Positions 51,741 through 60,350 of a DNA stretch of 64,000 bases are shown piece after piece. The DNA is from Prauserella halophila. Lineage in GTDB: Bacteria > Actinomycetota > Actinomycetes > Mycobacteriales > Pseudonocardiaceae. The notes beneath the pieces are model-generated. The model did no database searches, was not told the DNA's origin, and was given only the letters and a program-made list of their open reading frames with translations. Numbering within the stretch: the first letter of the stretch is position 1; each line of letters starts with the position of its first letter. A program made the position numbers and the translations under genes. Location: assembly GCF_024171895.1 (NCBI RefSeq), contig NZ_JAMTCQ010000012.1:58283-122282 (forward strand), read 5' to 3'.

Positions 51741-52607
51741 GTGGGCAAGGCCGCGCGGAAGAAGGAGCGCAAGGAGAAGGTCCGCGACGTATTCGTCGGG
51801 CGGCCGTTCGAGGGCCTGGCGGCGGAACCGGAGCTCATCGCGATGCGCGAGTTCGTGCCGTCCGCGACGGCAACGCTGCCGCTGGCCGGCGAGCACAGCG
51901 ACCGCACGGTGACGATCGCGTCGGTGCTGCCGATGGCCGCGGCCGCGTTCGTGCGCGGCGACGGCGAGGTGTTCGTCGGCCTGCAGGTGCAGACCCGTTC
52001 CGGCGACATCAGCCGCGACCTGGGCAGGGCGTTGTCGTGGGCGCTGACCGCGCAGCCGGGTCAGGTGCTCTCGGTCGCCGACACCCGCAGCCCGTCGCAG
52101 CCCGGTGAGCGGCTGCAGGATCTGCTCGACCCCGCCGTCGAACTCGACGTCGAGGTGCACGAGGACTTCTCCTGGTGGCTTCCCGAGGGCGAGGAGCCGA
52201 CGGGCGAGGTCGCGATGTCGCTGCAGCGCGCCAACGAGGCGATCATGCCGACCGAACGCCTCGACTCCGGTGCCTACTGGGTGCTGGCCGGCGAGAAGGC
52301 GCACCTGCGGTGGGTGTGGCCCGCCGAGGAGAACCGCCTGATGCAAGCGCTTGCGCGCTTGTCGGCCGCGGGCACGCTGACGCTCGGCGAGGAGACGAAA
52401 TTCGCCGGTTCGTTCCGGGCGCACGGGCTGCTGGTTCCGGTGTGGGACCTCGATCCCGAGGCACACGCCCGCGAGTGGCTCGAACCCGCCAAGGCGCTGG
52501 GCACTCGGCTGGCCGAGGCCTCCGCCTCGCTCGACGACACCCCGCTGGACGCCGCCGAGCGCCGGGCCCGCGACGGGCTGATCGGCCGCCAGTTCACGCT
52601 GCGCTGA
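51741..52607 (+). CDS. DUF5926-family protein
   Basis: The 288-residue soluble protein has a Lys-rich N-terminus (GKAARKKERKEKVRD), FEGLAAEPELIAMREFVPSA, VEVHEDFSWWLPEG and AYWVLAGEKAHLRWVWPAEE. This matches a conserved actinobacterial family of unknown function. GTG 51741 follows GGGAGG. It is divergent from the P450 and is followed at once by a DUF952 gene. Confidence 0.75.
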   Translation: MGKAARKKERKEKVRDVFVGRPFEGLAAEPELIAMREFVPSATATLPLAGEHSDRTVTIASVLPMAAAAFVRGDGEVFVGLQVQTRSGDISRDLGRALSWALTAQPGQVLSVADTRSPSQPGERLQDLLDPAVELDVEVHEDFSWWLPEGEEPTGEVAMSLQRANEAIMPTERLDSGAYWVLAGEKAHLRWVWPAEENRLMQALARLSAAGTLTLGEETKFAGSFRAHGLLVPVWDLDPEAHAREWLEPAKALGTRLAEASASLDDTPLDAAERRARDGLIGRQFTLR

Positions 52608-52621
52608 GGGCCGGTGCGCCG

Positions 52622-52981
52622 ATGATCCTCCACATCTGCCCCGAGGCCGACTGGGCCGCGGTCCCGGCCGGCGGCGAGTACCGGCCCGCCTCGCTCGACG
52701 ACGTCGGGTTCGTGCACTGCAGCGACTTCGGCACCGTGGCGCTGCCCGCCGAGCGCGTGTTCGCGGGCCGCACCGACCTGGTTCTCCTCGTGATCGATCC
52801 GGCCCGCCTCACCGTTGCGCTGCGCTGGGAACCCGCCGAGCCGCCCGAACCGGGCGCACCGTGGTTCCCGCACGTCTACGGTCCGATACCGGCCGCGGCC
52901 GTCGTGCGCACGTGCGCGTTCCCGCCCGAACCGGACGGCACGTTCCGACTGCCGAAGGCGCTGCACGAGTACCCGGTCTGA
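52622..52981 (+). CDS. DUF952-family protein
   Basis: The 119-residue protein matches DUF952: ILHICPEADWAAVPAGGEYR, GFVHCSDFGTVALPAERVF, LVLLVIDPARL and FPHVYGPIPAAAVV. The family is a small glutathione-transferase-unrelated domain of unknown role. It begins 14 bases after the DUF5926 stop and is probably co-transcribed. Confidence 0.85.
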   Translation: MILHICPEADWAAVPAGGEYRPASLDDVGFVHCSDFGTVALPAERVFAGRTDLVLLVIDPARLTVALRWEPAEPPEPGAPWFPHVYGPIPAAAVVRTCAFPPEPDGTFRLPKALHEYPV

Positions 52982-53044
52982 CCGAGCACTCGTACAGCGC
53001 CGTGGCATCGGAAACCTGGTGCCGGCTGCGCTACTCCGACTGCG

Positions 53045-55021
53045 CTACTCCGGTGACGGGCCTCCGCCCGGGCCGCCTCCGCCGGACGGGCCGGGCGGAT
53101 TGCCGCCTCCGCCGGGCGGCCCGCCCCCGCTGCCGGGCGGACCGCCGCCGGACTGGCGGCCACGTTTGCCACGCCGGCGAGCGCGCGACAGTGTGCTGAT
53201 CGGGGCGCGCCGCTCCGTGTGGTTCCAGATTCCGGTCGTGGTCGATATCGCGTAGTCGATGCGGTCGTCCACCTGTTCCCCGAAGTGCCGGTCGAACTCC
53301 TGCGACAGCTCTCCGGCGAGTTCGCGCTGGTAGATGCGCCGTTCGGCTCTGAGGATCCCGCGGTGCTCGGCACTCAGCGCCTTGTACAACGAGACCGCCA
53401 TCGCCACCAGCACGACGGCGAACGGCAGTCCGGTCGACACAGCGCCTGCCTGCAACGCGGACAACCCTTCGTCACCGCCGGCGAGTAGCAGTCCGATGGC
53501 GACGAGCCCCTCGAGCGAGGCGAACAGCACCCGGCTCCAGATGGGCGGGTCGGGGTGTCCACCCGAGGCGAGCATGTCGACCACGAGTGAACCCGAGTCC
53601 GAGGAGGTGACGAAGAAGATGACCACCAGGACGATCGCGATGACCGACAGGATCAACCCCAGCGGCAGGTTCTGCAGCGTGTCGAACAGCGCCTCCTCGG
53701 CGACCACCCCTCCTTCGGGCACGAGGTCGCCCTGCCGCTGCTGTTCGTCGATGGCCGTGCCACCCATCACCGTGAACCACAGGAAGCCGACGATGGTGGG
53801 GACGAGCAGTGCGCCTGCGACGAACTCACGGACCGTGCGGCCTCGTGAAATGCGCGCGATGAACACGCCGACGAACGGTGCCCAGGCGATCCACCAGCCC
53901 CAGTAGAAGATCGTCCAGCTGCCGGCCCAGTCGATGCCCGCCTCGCCGGTGTAGGCGAACGCGTCGAAGGTCATCGGCAGCACGTTGGCGAGATAGGACC
54001 CCAGCGACTGCACGAAGTCCCGGGCGAGGAACAGCGTCGGCCCCAGCAGCAGGACGGCGATCAGGAACACCCCGGCCAGCGACAGGTTGAAGTTCGACAA
54101 CCAGCGGATACCGCGGCCGACCCCGCTGACCACCGACACGATCGCGACCAGGGTGATGGCCACGATCAGGATGACGAGCAGGAGGTTGTTCGCCTCGTCG
54201 ACCACACCGATCTCGCTCAGGCCGGTAGCGACCTGCGTCACGCCGAGCCCGAGCGAGGTCGCCACGCCGAACAACGTGCCGACGACGGCCAGCACGTCGA
54301 TGACGTCGCCGAGCCAGCCCTTGACCTTGTCCCCGAGCAGCGGTTCCAGCGCCCAGCGGATGGATACCGGGCGTCCCTTCCGGTGAATCGCGTAGGCGAG
54401 GGACAGGCCGACGATGACGTAGACCGCCCAGGGGTGGAAACCCCAGTGCAGGAAGGTTTGCGCCATGGCTTGCGAGGCGAGTTCGGCGGAACCACCGTCG
54501 ACGCCGGGCTTCGGGTCGGAGTAGAAGGTCAGTGGCTCACCGACCCCGAAGAACACCAGCCCGATCCCCATACCGGCGGCGAACAGCATGGTGAACCAGG
54601 AGAACAGCCCGAACTCGGGTTCTTCCCCGTCCTTGCCGAGGGTGATGTTGCCGAAGCGGCTGACTCCGAGAAAGATCGCGAAGATGACGAATCCGGCGAT
54701 GGCCAGCGTGTAGAACCACCCGAAGCCACTGACGATCCCGCCCTGGACCGAGTTCCAGAGGTTCCCGGCCGATTCCGGCGCGATGATGGAGAACAGTGCG
54801 ATGGCCGCGACGACGATCAGGCTCGGCCAGAAGACGGACGGGGCGACCCCACCTCGTCCCAGCCGAACGCCGTGATGGCGCAGCTGCTCCTTGATCTGAT
54901 CATCGGTGGCGTCAGCCTGGGCAATGCTTCCCTCCGCGGCCTGACCCGGCGGGGTCGGCTCGTCACCGGGGGGTTCGTTGTCGCCGGAGGGTCCGTTGCC
55001 ACCGCTGTACGACTCGCTCAT
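53045..55021 (-). CDS. BCCT-family betaine/choline transporter
   Basis: The 658-residue protein has a 70-residue acidic, disordered N-terminus, then 12 helices. The BCCT signature parts are GMGIGLVFFGVGEPLTFY and the Trp-rich helix FYWGWWIAWAPFVGVFIARI, with the osmosensing-type charged C-terminal region ending in a Gly/Pro-rich tail (about residues 620-658). It imports glycine betaine or similar osmolytes using sodium. A second BCCT gene is at 60351. Confidence 0.93.
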   Translation of the reverse strand: MSESYSGGNGPSGDNEPPGDEPTPPGQAAEGSIAQADATDDQIKEQLRHHGVRLGRGGVAPSVFWPSLIVVAAIALFSIIAPESAGNLWNSVQGGIVSGFGWFYTLAIAGFVIFAIFLGVSRFGNITLGKDGEEPEFGLFSWFTMLFAAGMGIGLVFFGVGEPLTFYSDPKPGVDGGSAELASQAMAQTFLHWGFHPWAVYVIVGLSLAYAIHRKGRPVSIRWALEPLLGDKVKGWLGDVIDVLAVVGTLFGVATSLGLGVTQVATGLSEIGVVDEANNLLLVILIVAITLVAIVSVVSGVGRGIRWLSNFNLSLAGVFLIAVLLLGPTLFLARDFVQSLGSYLANVLPMTFDAFAYTGEAGIDWAGSWTIFYWGWWIAWAPFVGVFIARISRGRTVREFVAGALLVPTIVGFLWFTVMGGTAIDEQQRQGDLVPEGGVVAEEALFDTLQNLPLGLILSVIAIVLVVIFFVTSSDSGSLVVDMLASGGHPDPPIWSRVLFASLEGLVAIGLLLAGGDEGLSALQAGAVSTGLPFAVVLVAMAVSLYKALSAEHRGILRAERRIYQRELAGELSQEFDRHFGEQVDDRIDYAISTTTGIWNHTERRAPISTLSRARRRGKRGRQSGGGPPGSGGGPPGGGGNPPGPSGGGGPGGGPSPE

Positions 55022-55502
55022 GGTGCCCCTGCTTTCCGTGGGCTCTGTCCTTAACCGAGCGCAGATGCTCCTTGCGTCCGAAAACTACGGTGGCTCCGGA
55101 ACCACGTCCGGTCAAATCGGGACGCCGCGAGTTACTTCCTCGTTCGGGTGGAAGGTAGCCGGACGAGTGGCGCTGCCGGTCGCCTCCGGCGATTGCCGCG
55201 GTCAGGGACGCCGGATCGCATGGGCACGCATGCGATGGCGATCGTCGTGACCGGCGAGCCCGCGAATCCGGATCGCGTTTCCGCGCCCACAGTTCACAGC
55301 CACAGTTCGCGTGCCGTGAGGTGAGCCTTTCCTCGCCGAACCCGAGAAGTGGCCGAATCCGAGAAGTGGCCGAATCCGGCATGCGAAAAGGGCGGCACTC
55401 CTCGTGGCCGATCCGTGATCGGAATCGACCGCGAGGAGCGCCGCCCCTTCCGGTTCTCGAACTGCTGCTTCTCGAACGCTGCGTGTGTCCCGACGGGAAG
55501 CG
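55022..55502. other. Intergenic region between BCCT and ferritin genes
   Basis: No gene is supported. A 17-bp direct repeat, CCGAGAAGTGGCCGAAT, occurs twice near 55342-55376. The ferritin terminator lies at 55390-55446. The rest should carry the promoter of the BCCT gene. Confidence 0.6.
55390..55446 (-). terminator. Terminator of the ferritin gene
   Basis: GGGCGGC-A-CTCCTCG pairs with CGAGGAG-C-GCCGCCC, a 14-bp stem with one mismatch. Read leftward it is followed by TTTTCGC, a short T-run. It lies about 55 bp beyond the ferritin stop. Confidence 0.8.
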
Positions 55503-56066
55503 TCAGAGCTTGCCGCCCGCGACCTCCGGCATGTCGTCGTCGGTGCCGTCGCTGCGCAGGTGCTTGTGCACGAACCGCTCGACCTCGAACAGGTTGCCGT
55601 TGGCGCGCTCGAACACGTTCACGAGCGTGCTCATCGTCGCGACCTCCTCGACCTGCTCCTTCAGGAACCACTGCATGAACTGCTCGCCGAGGAAGTCGTC
55701 CTCGGAACGGGCGGCCTTCGTCAGCGTCTTGATGTCGCTGGTGACCTCCTTCTCCTGTTCCAGGGCGAGCTCGGCCAGATCCTTGGCGTTGGAGAACTCG
55801 TTACGCACCTCGCCCGTGCTGGGAATGGTCACGTGGTGGTCGGTGTCCATCATGTACTGGACGAGCGCCATCGCGTGGTTGCGCTCCTCGACGGCCTGTG
55901 CGTAGAAGAACTTCGCGAGCTCGGGCAGGTCCTCGGTGTCGAACCACACGGCCAGCGCGGTGTACTGCTGCGAGGCGTGGAACTCGTTGTGGACCTGGCC
56001 CTGCAGCAATTCGTAGAACTTGGAACGCGGCTGCTGGGAATTCTGTTGCTTCGTCGTGGTGGGCAT
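55503..56066 (-). CDS. Ferritin, BfrB type
   Basis: The 187-residue protein is a four-helix ferritin without haem: ELLQGQVHNEFHASQQYTAL, VEERNHAMALVQYM, and EQFMQWFLKEQVEEVATMST supply the ferroxidase Glu and His residues. It stores iron inside a 24-mer shell. ATG 56066 is chosen; the frame is open to 56093 but lacks a ribosome site. Three DtxR/IdeR-like boxes lie upstream, as with mycobacterial bfrB, where iron-loaded IdeR activates the gene. Confidence 0.93.
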   Translation of the reverse strand: MPTTTKQQNSQQPRSKFYELLQGQVHNEFHASQQYTALAVWFDTEDLPELAKFFYAQAVEERNHAMALVQYMMDTDHHVTIPSTGEVRNEFSNAKDLAELALEQEKEVTSDIKTLTKAARSEDDFLGEQFMQWFLKEQVEEVATMSTLVNVFERANGNLFEVERFVHKHLRSDGTDDDMPEVAGGKL

Positions 56067-56168
56067 ACATTCAATGTACGCCCCCGGATCCACTTTTTTC
56101 CACCCGGGGGCTGGTGATCCAGAACGCAGTTGACTACAATTCCTTAGCCAAGGATGAGTTAAATAAAT

Positions 56169-56234
56169 TGAGCCTCACCTAAGATTAATTAAGCCTCACC
56201 TAAGTTGTCGCAATTACTTAGGTGAGGCTTAATT
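56169..56234. promoter_or_regulatory. Three DtxR/IdeR-type iron boxes
   Basis: GAGCCTCACCTAAG (56170-56183), AAGCCTCACCTAAG (56191-56204) and CTTAGGTGAGGCTT (56217-56230) all match half or more of the IdeR box. The last two are arms of a perfect 19-bp inverted repeat, 56187-56205 with 56216-56234. They lie 100-170 bp upstream of the ferritin start. Confidence 0.85.
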
Positions 56235-56278
56235 CTGTCTCAGTCGGTCGATCGTCCCCCGTTCGGGGAATCAACAAC

Positions 56279-56304
56279 GCTCGGCGACGAGAACGTCGCC
56301 GAGC
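56279..56304 (-). terminator. Hairpin downstream of arginine deiminase
   Basis: GCTCGGCGACG and CGTCGCCGAGC pair with an AGAA loop, about 105 bp past the arcA stop. No T-run follows. Apart from this and the iron boxes the stretch 56067-56409 shows no gene. Confidence 0.55.
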
Positions 56305-56409
56305 GGTCACTGCTCCGGCGCGTGCCGTGCCGGTGACCGCCGGAGCGGTGACCGTCGGCACGTGACGCTCGCCGGAGCGTGCCGACCGGTCGGGTGTTCG
56401 GGAGACCGA

Positions 56410-57696
56410 TCAGGTGTTCGGGGCGTCGGGCAGCGGGCCGCGTGTGATGGGGCAGGACATGCAGCGCGGACCACCGCGGCCGGAGCCCAGTTCGGATCCG
56501 GCGATGGCCAGCACCTCGATGCCGGCGTCCTCGAGCCGCGCGTTCGTCTGCGTGTTGCGCTCGTAGCCGACGACGACGCCGGGCGCGAGCGCGAGCGTGT
56601 TGTTGCCGTCGTCCCACTGTTCCCGTTCGGCCGTGACGGGGTCGAGGCCCGTGTCGATGACACGCAGGTGATCGATGCCCATCGCGGCGGCTGCGGCGTC
56701 GAGGAACGGCTCCGGCCCGTCGACCCGGAGCTCGCGGGTTCCCTCGGCGGAGACGCCGTCGCCCGGCCGCATCGTGTACGCGACGAGCGAATCGCGGGCG
56801 AGCGGGTACATGACGACGGCGTCGGGGCCGACCATGGTGCACACCGTGTCCAGGTGCATCGTTGCGCGGTTCTGTGCGATCGGGACGGCCAGCACCGTGT
56901 GGGCGATGCCGTCGGCGAACACCGACCGTGCGAGCGATTCGGCCCCCGCGGCCGTCGTGCGCTCGCCGACGCCCACGGCCAGCACGCCCGGCGCCAGCAA
57001 CAGCACGTCACCGCCTTCGACCGGGGCCGAATGCGCTCCGTACGCACGTGCCGCCCCGCGGAACCGCGGGTGATACGCGTACGCGAGGTCGAGCAACGCC
57101 GTCTCCCTGCTCCGTGCGGGCATGGCCAGCGACGAGATCGCCACGCGGTCGGCGATCCACGCCGACGAGTCGCGCGTGAACAGCAGGTTCGGCAGCGGAT
57201 CGACCACGAACTCGTGCGCGTGGTGCATCTTCCGCACCAGCGAGGCGCCTTCGGAGGCCGGCAGTTCCTCGAACGTCATCCCGCGCATCAGTGCCTCACG
57301 CAGCCCGCCGGCGCCCAGGCCGGACAGATGGGAGCGCAGCGCATCCGCCAGTTCGGTGCCGAGCCGGCGCTCGTCCACCGCGGCGTGCACCCCCGCCGCG
57401 TGCGCCCGCGGGTCGGCCAGCGACTCGCCGAGGACATCGGCGAGCAGCAGCACCTCGACTCCCCGCGAGGTGAGTACCTCGGCGAACGCGTCGTGCTCCT
57501 GCTGTGCGCGTTCGACCCACGGGATCGAATCGAAGAGCAGTTGGTCGTTGTTGCGCGGCGTGAGCCTCGTGAGCTCGCCGCCGGGCCGGTGCAGCAGGAC
57601 CGACCGCAGCGGGCCGACCTCGCTGTCCACGCCCGGGGCGATCGTGGTCGTGTTGTCCGAGTCCGGGCCGGTGATCGTGTTGGCTGTGTTCGTCAC
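56410..57696 (-). CDS. arcA: Arginine deiminase
   Basis: The 428-residue enzyme hydrolyses arginine to citrulline and ammonia. Motifs are [63 protein letters not shown] and the catalytic Cys near the end in [17 protein letters not shown] 57696 is the chosen start; TTG 57723 is also possible and neither has a clear ribosome site. No carbamate kinase or transporter gene is adjacent, so it stands alone here. Confidence 0.93.
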   Translation of the reverse strand: MTNTANTITGPDSDNTTTIAPGVDSEVGPLRSVLLHRPGGELTRLTPRNNDQLLFDSIPWVERAQQEHDAFAEVLTSRGVEVLLLADVLGESLADPRAHAAGVHAAVDERRLGTELADALRSHLSGLGAGGLREALMRGMTFEELPASEGASLVRKMHHAHEFVVDPLPNLLFTRDSSAWIADRVAISSLAMPARSRETALLDLAYAYHPRFRGAARAYGAHSAPVEGGDVLLLAPGVLAVGVGERTTAAGAESLARSVFADGIAHTVLAVPIAQNRATMHLDTVCTMVGPDAVVMYPLARDSLVAYTMRPGDGVSAEGTRELRVDGPEPFLDAAAAAMGIDHLRVIDTGLDPVTAEREQWDDGNNTLALAPGVVVGYERNTQTNARLEDAGIEVLAIAGSELGSGRGGPRCMSCPITRGPLPDAPNT

Positions 57697-57723
57697 GCGC
57701 GTGAGCGTAGTGATGCTGGGCAA

Positions 57724-58131
57724 TCACGGCTGCGTCTTCGGCCGAGGCGGCCACCGACCGGGCGGAGTGTCCCACGTGGTGCGCCTTTCCAGGTGCGCGA
57801 GCGCATCGGCGGTCGCCGAGCCCGGATCGGCGGTCACGAGGACGATCTCCTGGTCTTCCTCGTGGACGGGCAGCACGTCGCAGTTCAACTGCAGCGCGCC
57901 GACGTCGGGGCGCAGCATCGTCTTGCGGCGATGTCCGGGTGCCGGAGCCGGATGCCGATGCCAGAACTCACGGAACTCGCGGCTTTCATGCCACGTGCGG
58001 CCGGACGCCGCGTGCAGGATGCCGCGGCGGCATTGCGCGCGTGCCGGCGAGGCGGAACAAGTGCATCCGTTCGGCCGGGTGCGCCGCGCTCGACGAGTGC
58101 GCAGGAAGTCCGCGAGTTCCGTGCGCGACAT
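57724..58131 (-). pseudogene. MmyB-like HTH regulator, internally deleted
   Basis: The C-terminal part matches the ligand domain of MmyB-like regulators: SREFREFWHRHPAPAPGHRR, then LRPDVGALQLNCDVLPVHEE and VLVTADPGSATADALAHL. The first 15 residues (MSRTELADFLRTRRA) look like the N-terminus of the same family. Most of the HTH and the middle are missing and the join is Arg/Cys-rich. An intact member is about 270 residues. It is divergent from a decayed SDR gene, the usual partner of such regulators. Confidence 0.6.
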
Positions 58132-58205
58132 GTCGCCCCCGGTCGCGTGCGGGAGGGATCGTCGATACCTGGTTGGTGGGCCGGGGCGGTGCCACCGTCG
58201 ACGGT

Positions 58206-58797
58206 GTGAACACTACGACAGCCCTGGTCACGGGTGCGAACAAGGGAATCGGCAAGGAGATCGCCCGCCGGCTGGTCGCCGACGGGTGGACTGTCCACGT
58301 CGGTTCCCGCGACGTCGAACGCGCCAGGACGGCCGTCGACGAGATCGGTGGCGGCGCCGTGCCGTTGCAGCTCGACGTCACCGACCCCGGCAGTGTCGCG
58401 GACGCGGCCAGGGTCGTCACCAACGCGTTCCTGCCCGCGTTCGGCGCTCGTCACATCCGCGCATCGTCAACGTCTCCAGCGGGACCGGATCGCTGACCTG
58501 GAGCGTGGAGACCATCCCCAGTTCACCCCGGGCGGCGGAGCGGCAGCTGCCTACCGCTCGTCCAAGACGACGCTCAACGCTCTCACTGTCTTCTACGCCA
58601 CCAGCTTGTCCGGCGCCGGGTCCGAGGTCAACGCGCTCGCTCCGGGGATCCGGGCCACCGGGCTCAACGCGTGGGCGGCCGAGGCCGGCGGTGACCCGGC
58701 CGAAGCGGCTCACGAGGCCGTTCGGCCGGCCCGGCTGTCCGACGAGGGGCCGACCGGCGCCTTCTTCTCCTGGGGTGGAACAGCCGTGCCGTGGTGA
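58206..58797 (+). pseudogene. Short-chain dehydrogenase, deleted and frameshifted
   Basis: GTG 58206 starts VNTTTALVTGANKGIGKEIA, the SDR cofactor motif. After VADAARVV the sequence jumps to TNAFLPAFG, so the part with the NNAG motif is lost. The rest is split into three frames: RIVNVSSGTGSL (active Ser), then AYRSSKTTLNALT (Tyr and Lys of the active site) and GGTAVPW at the end. At least two frameshifts and one deletion make it non-functional. Confidence 0.75.
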
Positions 58798-58820
58798 CCG
58801 CAGCGGCCGGGCCGCGGGCC

Positions 58821-59027
58821 TTATCCGACCTGTTCGAGCGTGCGCCGGCGCGGAGCCCGCTCCGGGTACGGGCCCCAGCCGTACTCGGCGACCACCGACG
58901 GCACCGTCGTGAACACCCAGTTCTCGACGCCGCCGCCCATGATCTCGGCGTACCGCTCCGCGGCCTCCCGGTTCGCGAACCGGATCTGCTGATCGTGCAA
59001 CGCCCGGTGCGTGATCTTGCAGGCCAT
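58821..59027 (-). CDS. Small hypothetical protein
   Basis: The 68-residue protein begins MACKITHRALHDQQIRFANR and continues with ERYAEIMGGGVENWVFTTVP. ATG 59027 lies six bases after GGAGGGG, a good ribosome site; an ATG at 59033 is too close to it. No family is recognised. The single Cys and the charged helix give no function. Confidence 0.65.
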   Translation of the reverse strand: MACKITHRALHDQQIRFANREAAERYAEIMGGGVENWVFTTVPSVVAEYGWGPYPERAPRRRTLEQVG

Positions 59028-59349
59028 CTCCATCCCCTCCGACACGGTCCCTTCTCTGCTTGCGGCGGCGCCGTCCCCTCGGCCGCCGCTCGTCGGCTGT
59101 GCACTGCTTGTCGGTTGTGCACTGCGGAAACGACGGAACTGTCGTACCCGCGTCGTACCTTCTTCCTGTCCGGCCCTCCTGTCCGGCGCAGCGGTTCCCC
59201 TGTCGTGCCGGCCCCTGTCGTGCCGTACCCGCTGTCGTGCCGACCCCGCCGCGCCGTTGGCCATAAGTAGAACACACGTTCGATGTGCTGTGCAAACCTC
59301 CCGGTCGTGCCTGCTGTGGTGATCATGACCGCGGGAGCGGGGCGGGCTG
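59028..59349. other. Intergenic region with short direct repeats
   Basis: CTGTCGTGCC occurs three times, at 59201, 59216 and 59233, and TGTGCACTGC twice near 59098-59127. No gene is supported. Confidence 0.5.
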
Positions 59350-60195
59350 CTACGGCAACCACGAGACGCGGCCACGCAGCAGCGCGTAGCCCACGAAGGC
59401 GACAACGTCGAGCAGGGTGTGCGCTGCGACCAGCGGCCACAGCCGGTTCGTGCGCTGCCACACGCGGCCGAAGACCAATCCCATGACGACGTTGCCGAGA
59501 AATCCGCCGAAGCCCTGGTAGAGGTGGTACGACCCGCGCAGGACCGCGGAGATGATCAAGCTCGTATTCTCGCCCATGCCGAGTTGTCTCAACCGGGTGA
59601 TCAGGTACCCGACGACGAGTACCTCCTCGGCGAAGCCGTTGCCGAAGGCCGACAGGGTCAGCGTGATCGGTCTCCACCACGTCTCGCCCAGGGTCGACGG
59701 CTGCACCGTGAGGTTGAGGCCGAACTGCCACATGGCCAGGTAGAACAGCAGCCCCGGGACACCGATCAGCGTGGCGAGGCCGATGCTCCAGCGCAGGTCG
59801 GCGGACCGTGGCCAACGGGGGAGGCCGATCTCGGCGAGCTTCGTGCCGCCGCGCCACAGCAGGTACAGACCCAGTGCGCCCCACGCGACGAGCTGAGTGG
59901 CACTGAGTAACTGTCGAAGGAGGTCAATTGCCTCGTTGGTGGCTTGCGGCGCGTTGATTGCGACCTGCTGACCACTCAGAGTCTCGGGACGTAACAGTGC
60001 GTCGACCAGGGCGAGCAGAGAGCGTGCGCCGGATAAACCGAGTGTGACTGCAAACACAATAACGACTTCGACGGTCAGCACCCGCCGCCGTCGCGCGTCG
60101 TCGCCGGTGGGAACCGGCGGTGGAAGTGGTGGGCTGTCAGGTGTAAACCACCTGCGCAGCCAGCGATTCAGGCGATCGCGTGAGCCCGATGACAC
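59350..60195 (-). CDS. CPBP-family intramembrane metalloprotease
   Basis: The 281-residue membrane protein has about seven helices and the CPBP motifs: FAEEVLVVGYLITRL (motif 1 with paired Glu), the His in RGSYHLYQGFGG (motif 2) and AAHTLLD (motif 3). Bacterial members process membrane peptides or protect against bacteriocins; the substrate is not known. The N-terminus is basic and Pro-rich. Confidence 0.85.
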   Translation of the reverse strand: MSSGSRDRLNRWLRRWFTPDSPPLPPPVPTGDDARRRRVLTVEVVIVFAVTLGLSGARSLLALVDALLRPETLSGQQVAINAPQATNEAIDLLRQLLSATQLVAWGALGLYLLWRGGTKLAEIGLPRWPRSADLRWSIGLATLIGVPGLLFYLAMWQFGLNLTVQPSTLGETWWRPITLTLSAFGNGFAEEVLVVGYLITRLRQLGMGENTSLIISAVLRGSYHLYQGFGGFLGNVVMGLVFGRVWQRTNRLWPLVAAHTLLDVVAFVGYALLRGRVSWLP

Positions 60196-60350
60196 CGGGG
60201 CACGTTAACGCCTCGTCACGGCTTCGATGCCGACCGGGGGAATCGTGAATCATCACGATCCCGCTAACAATGCGGCCGGTTATCCATAAATCGCCCGAAC
60301 GGCCTACTAGGGTGCAGCGGTTGAAAGAAACGATGAAGGAGGAGAGCCTC

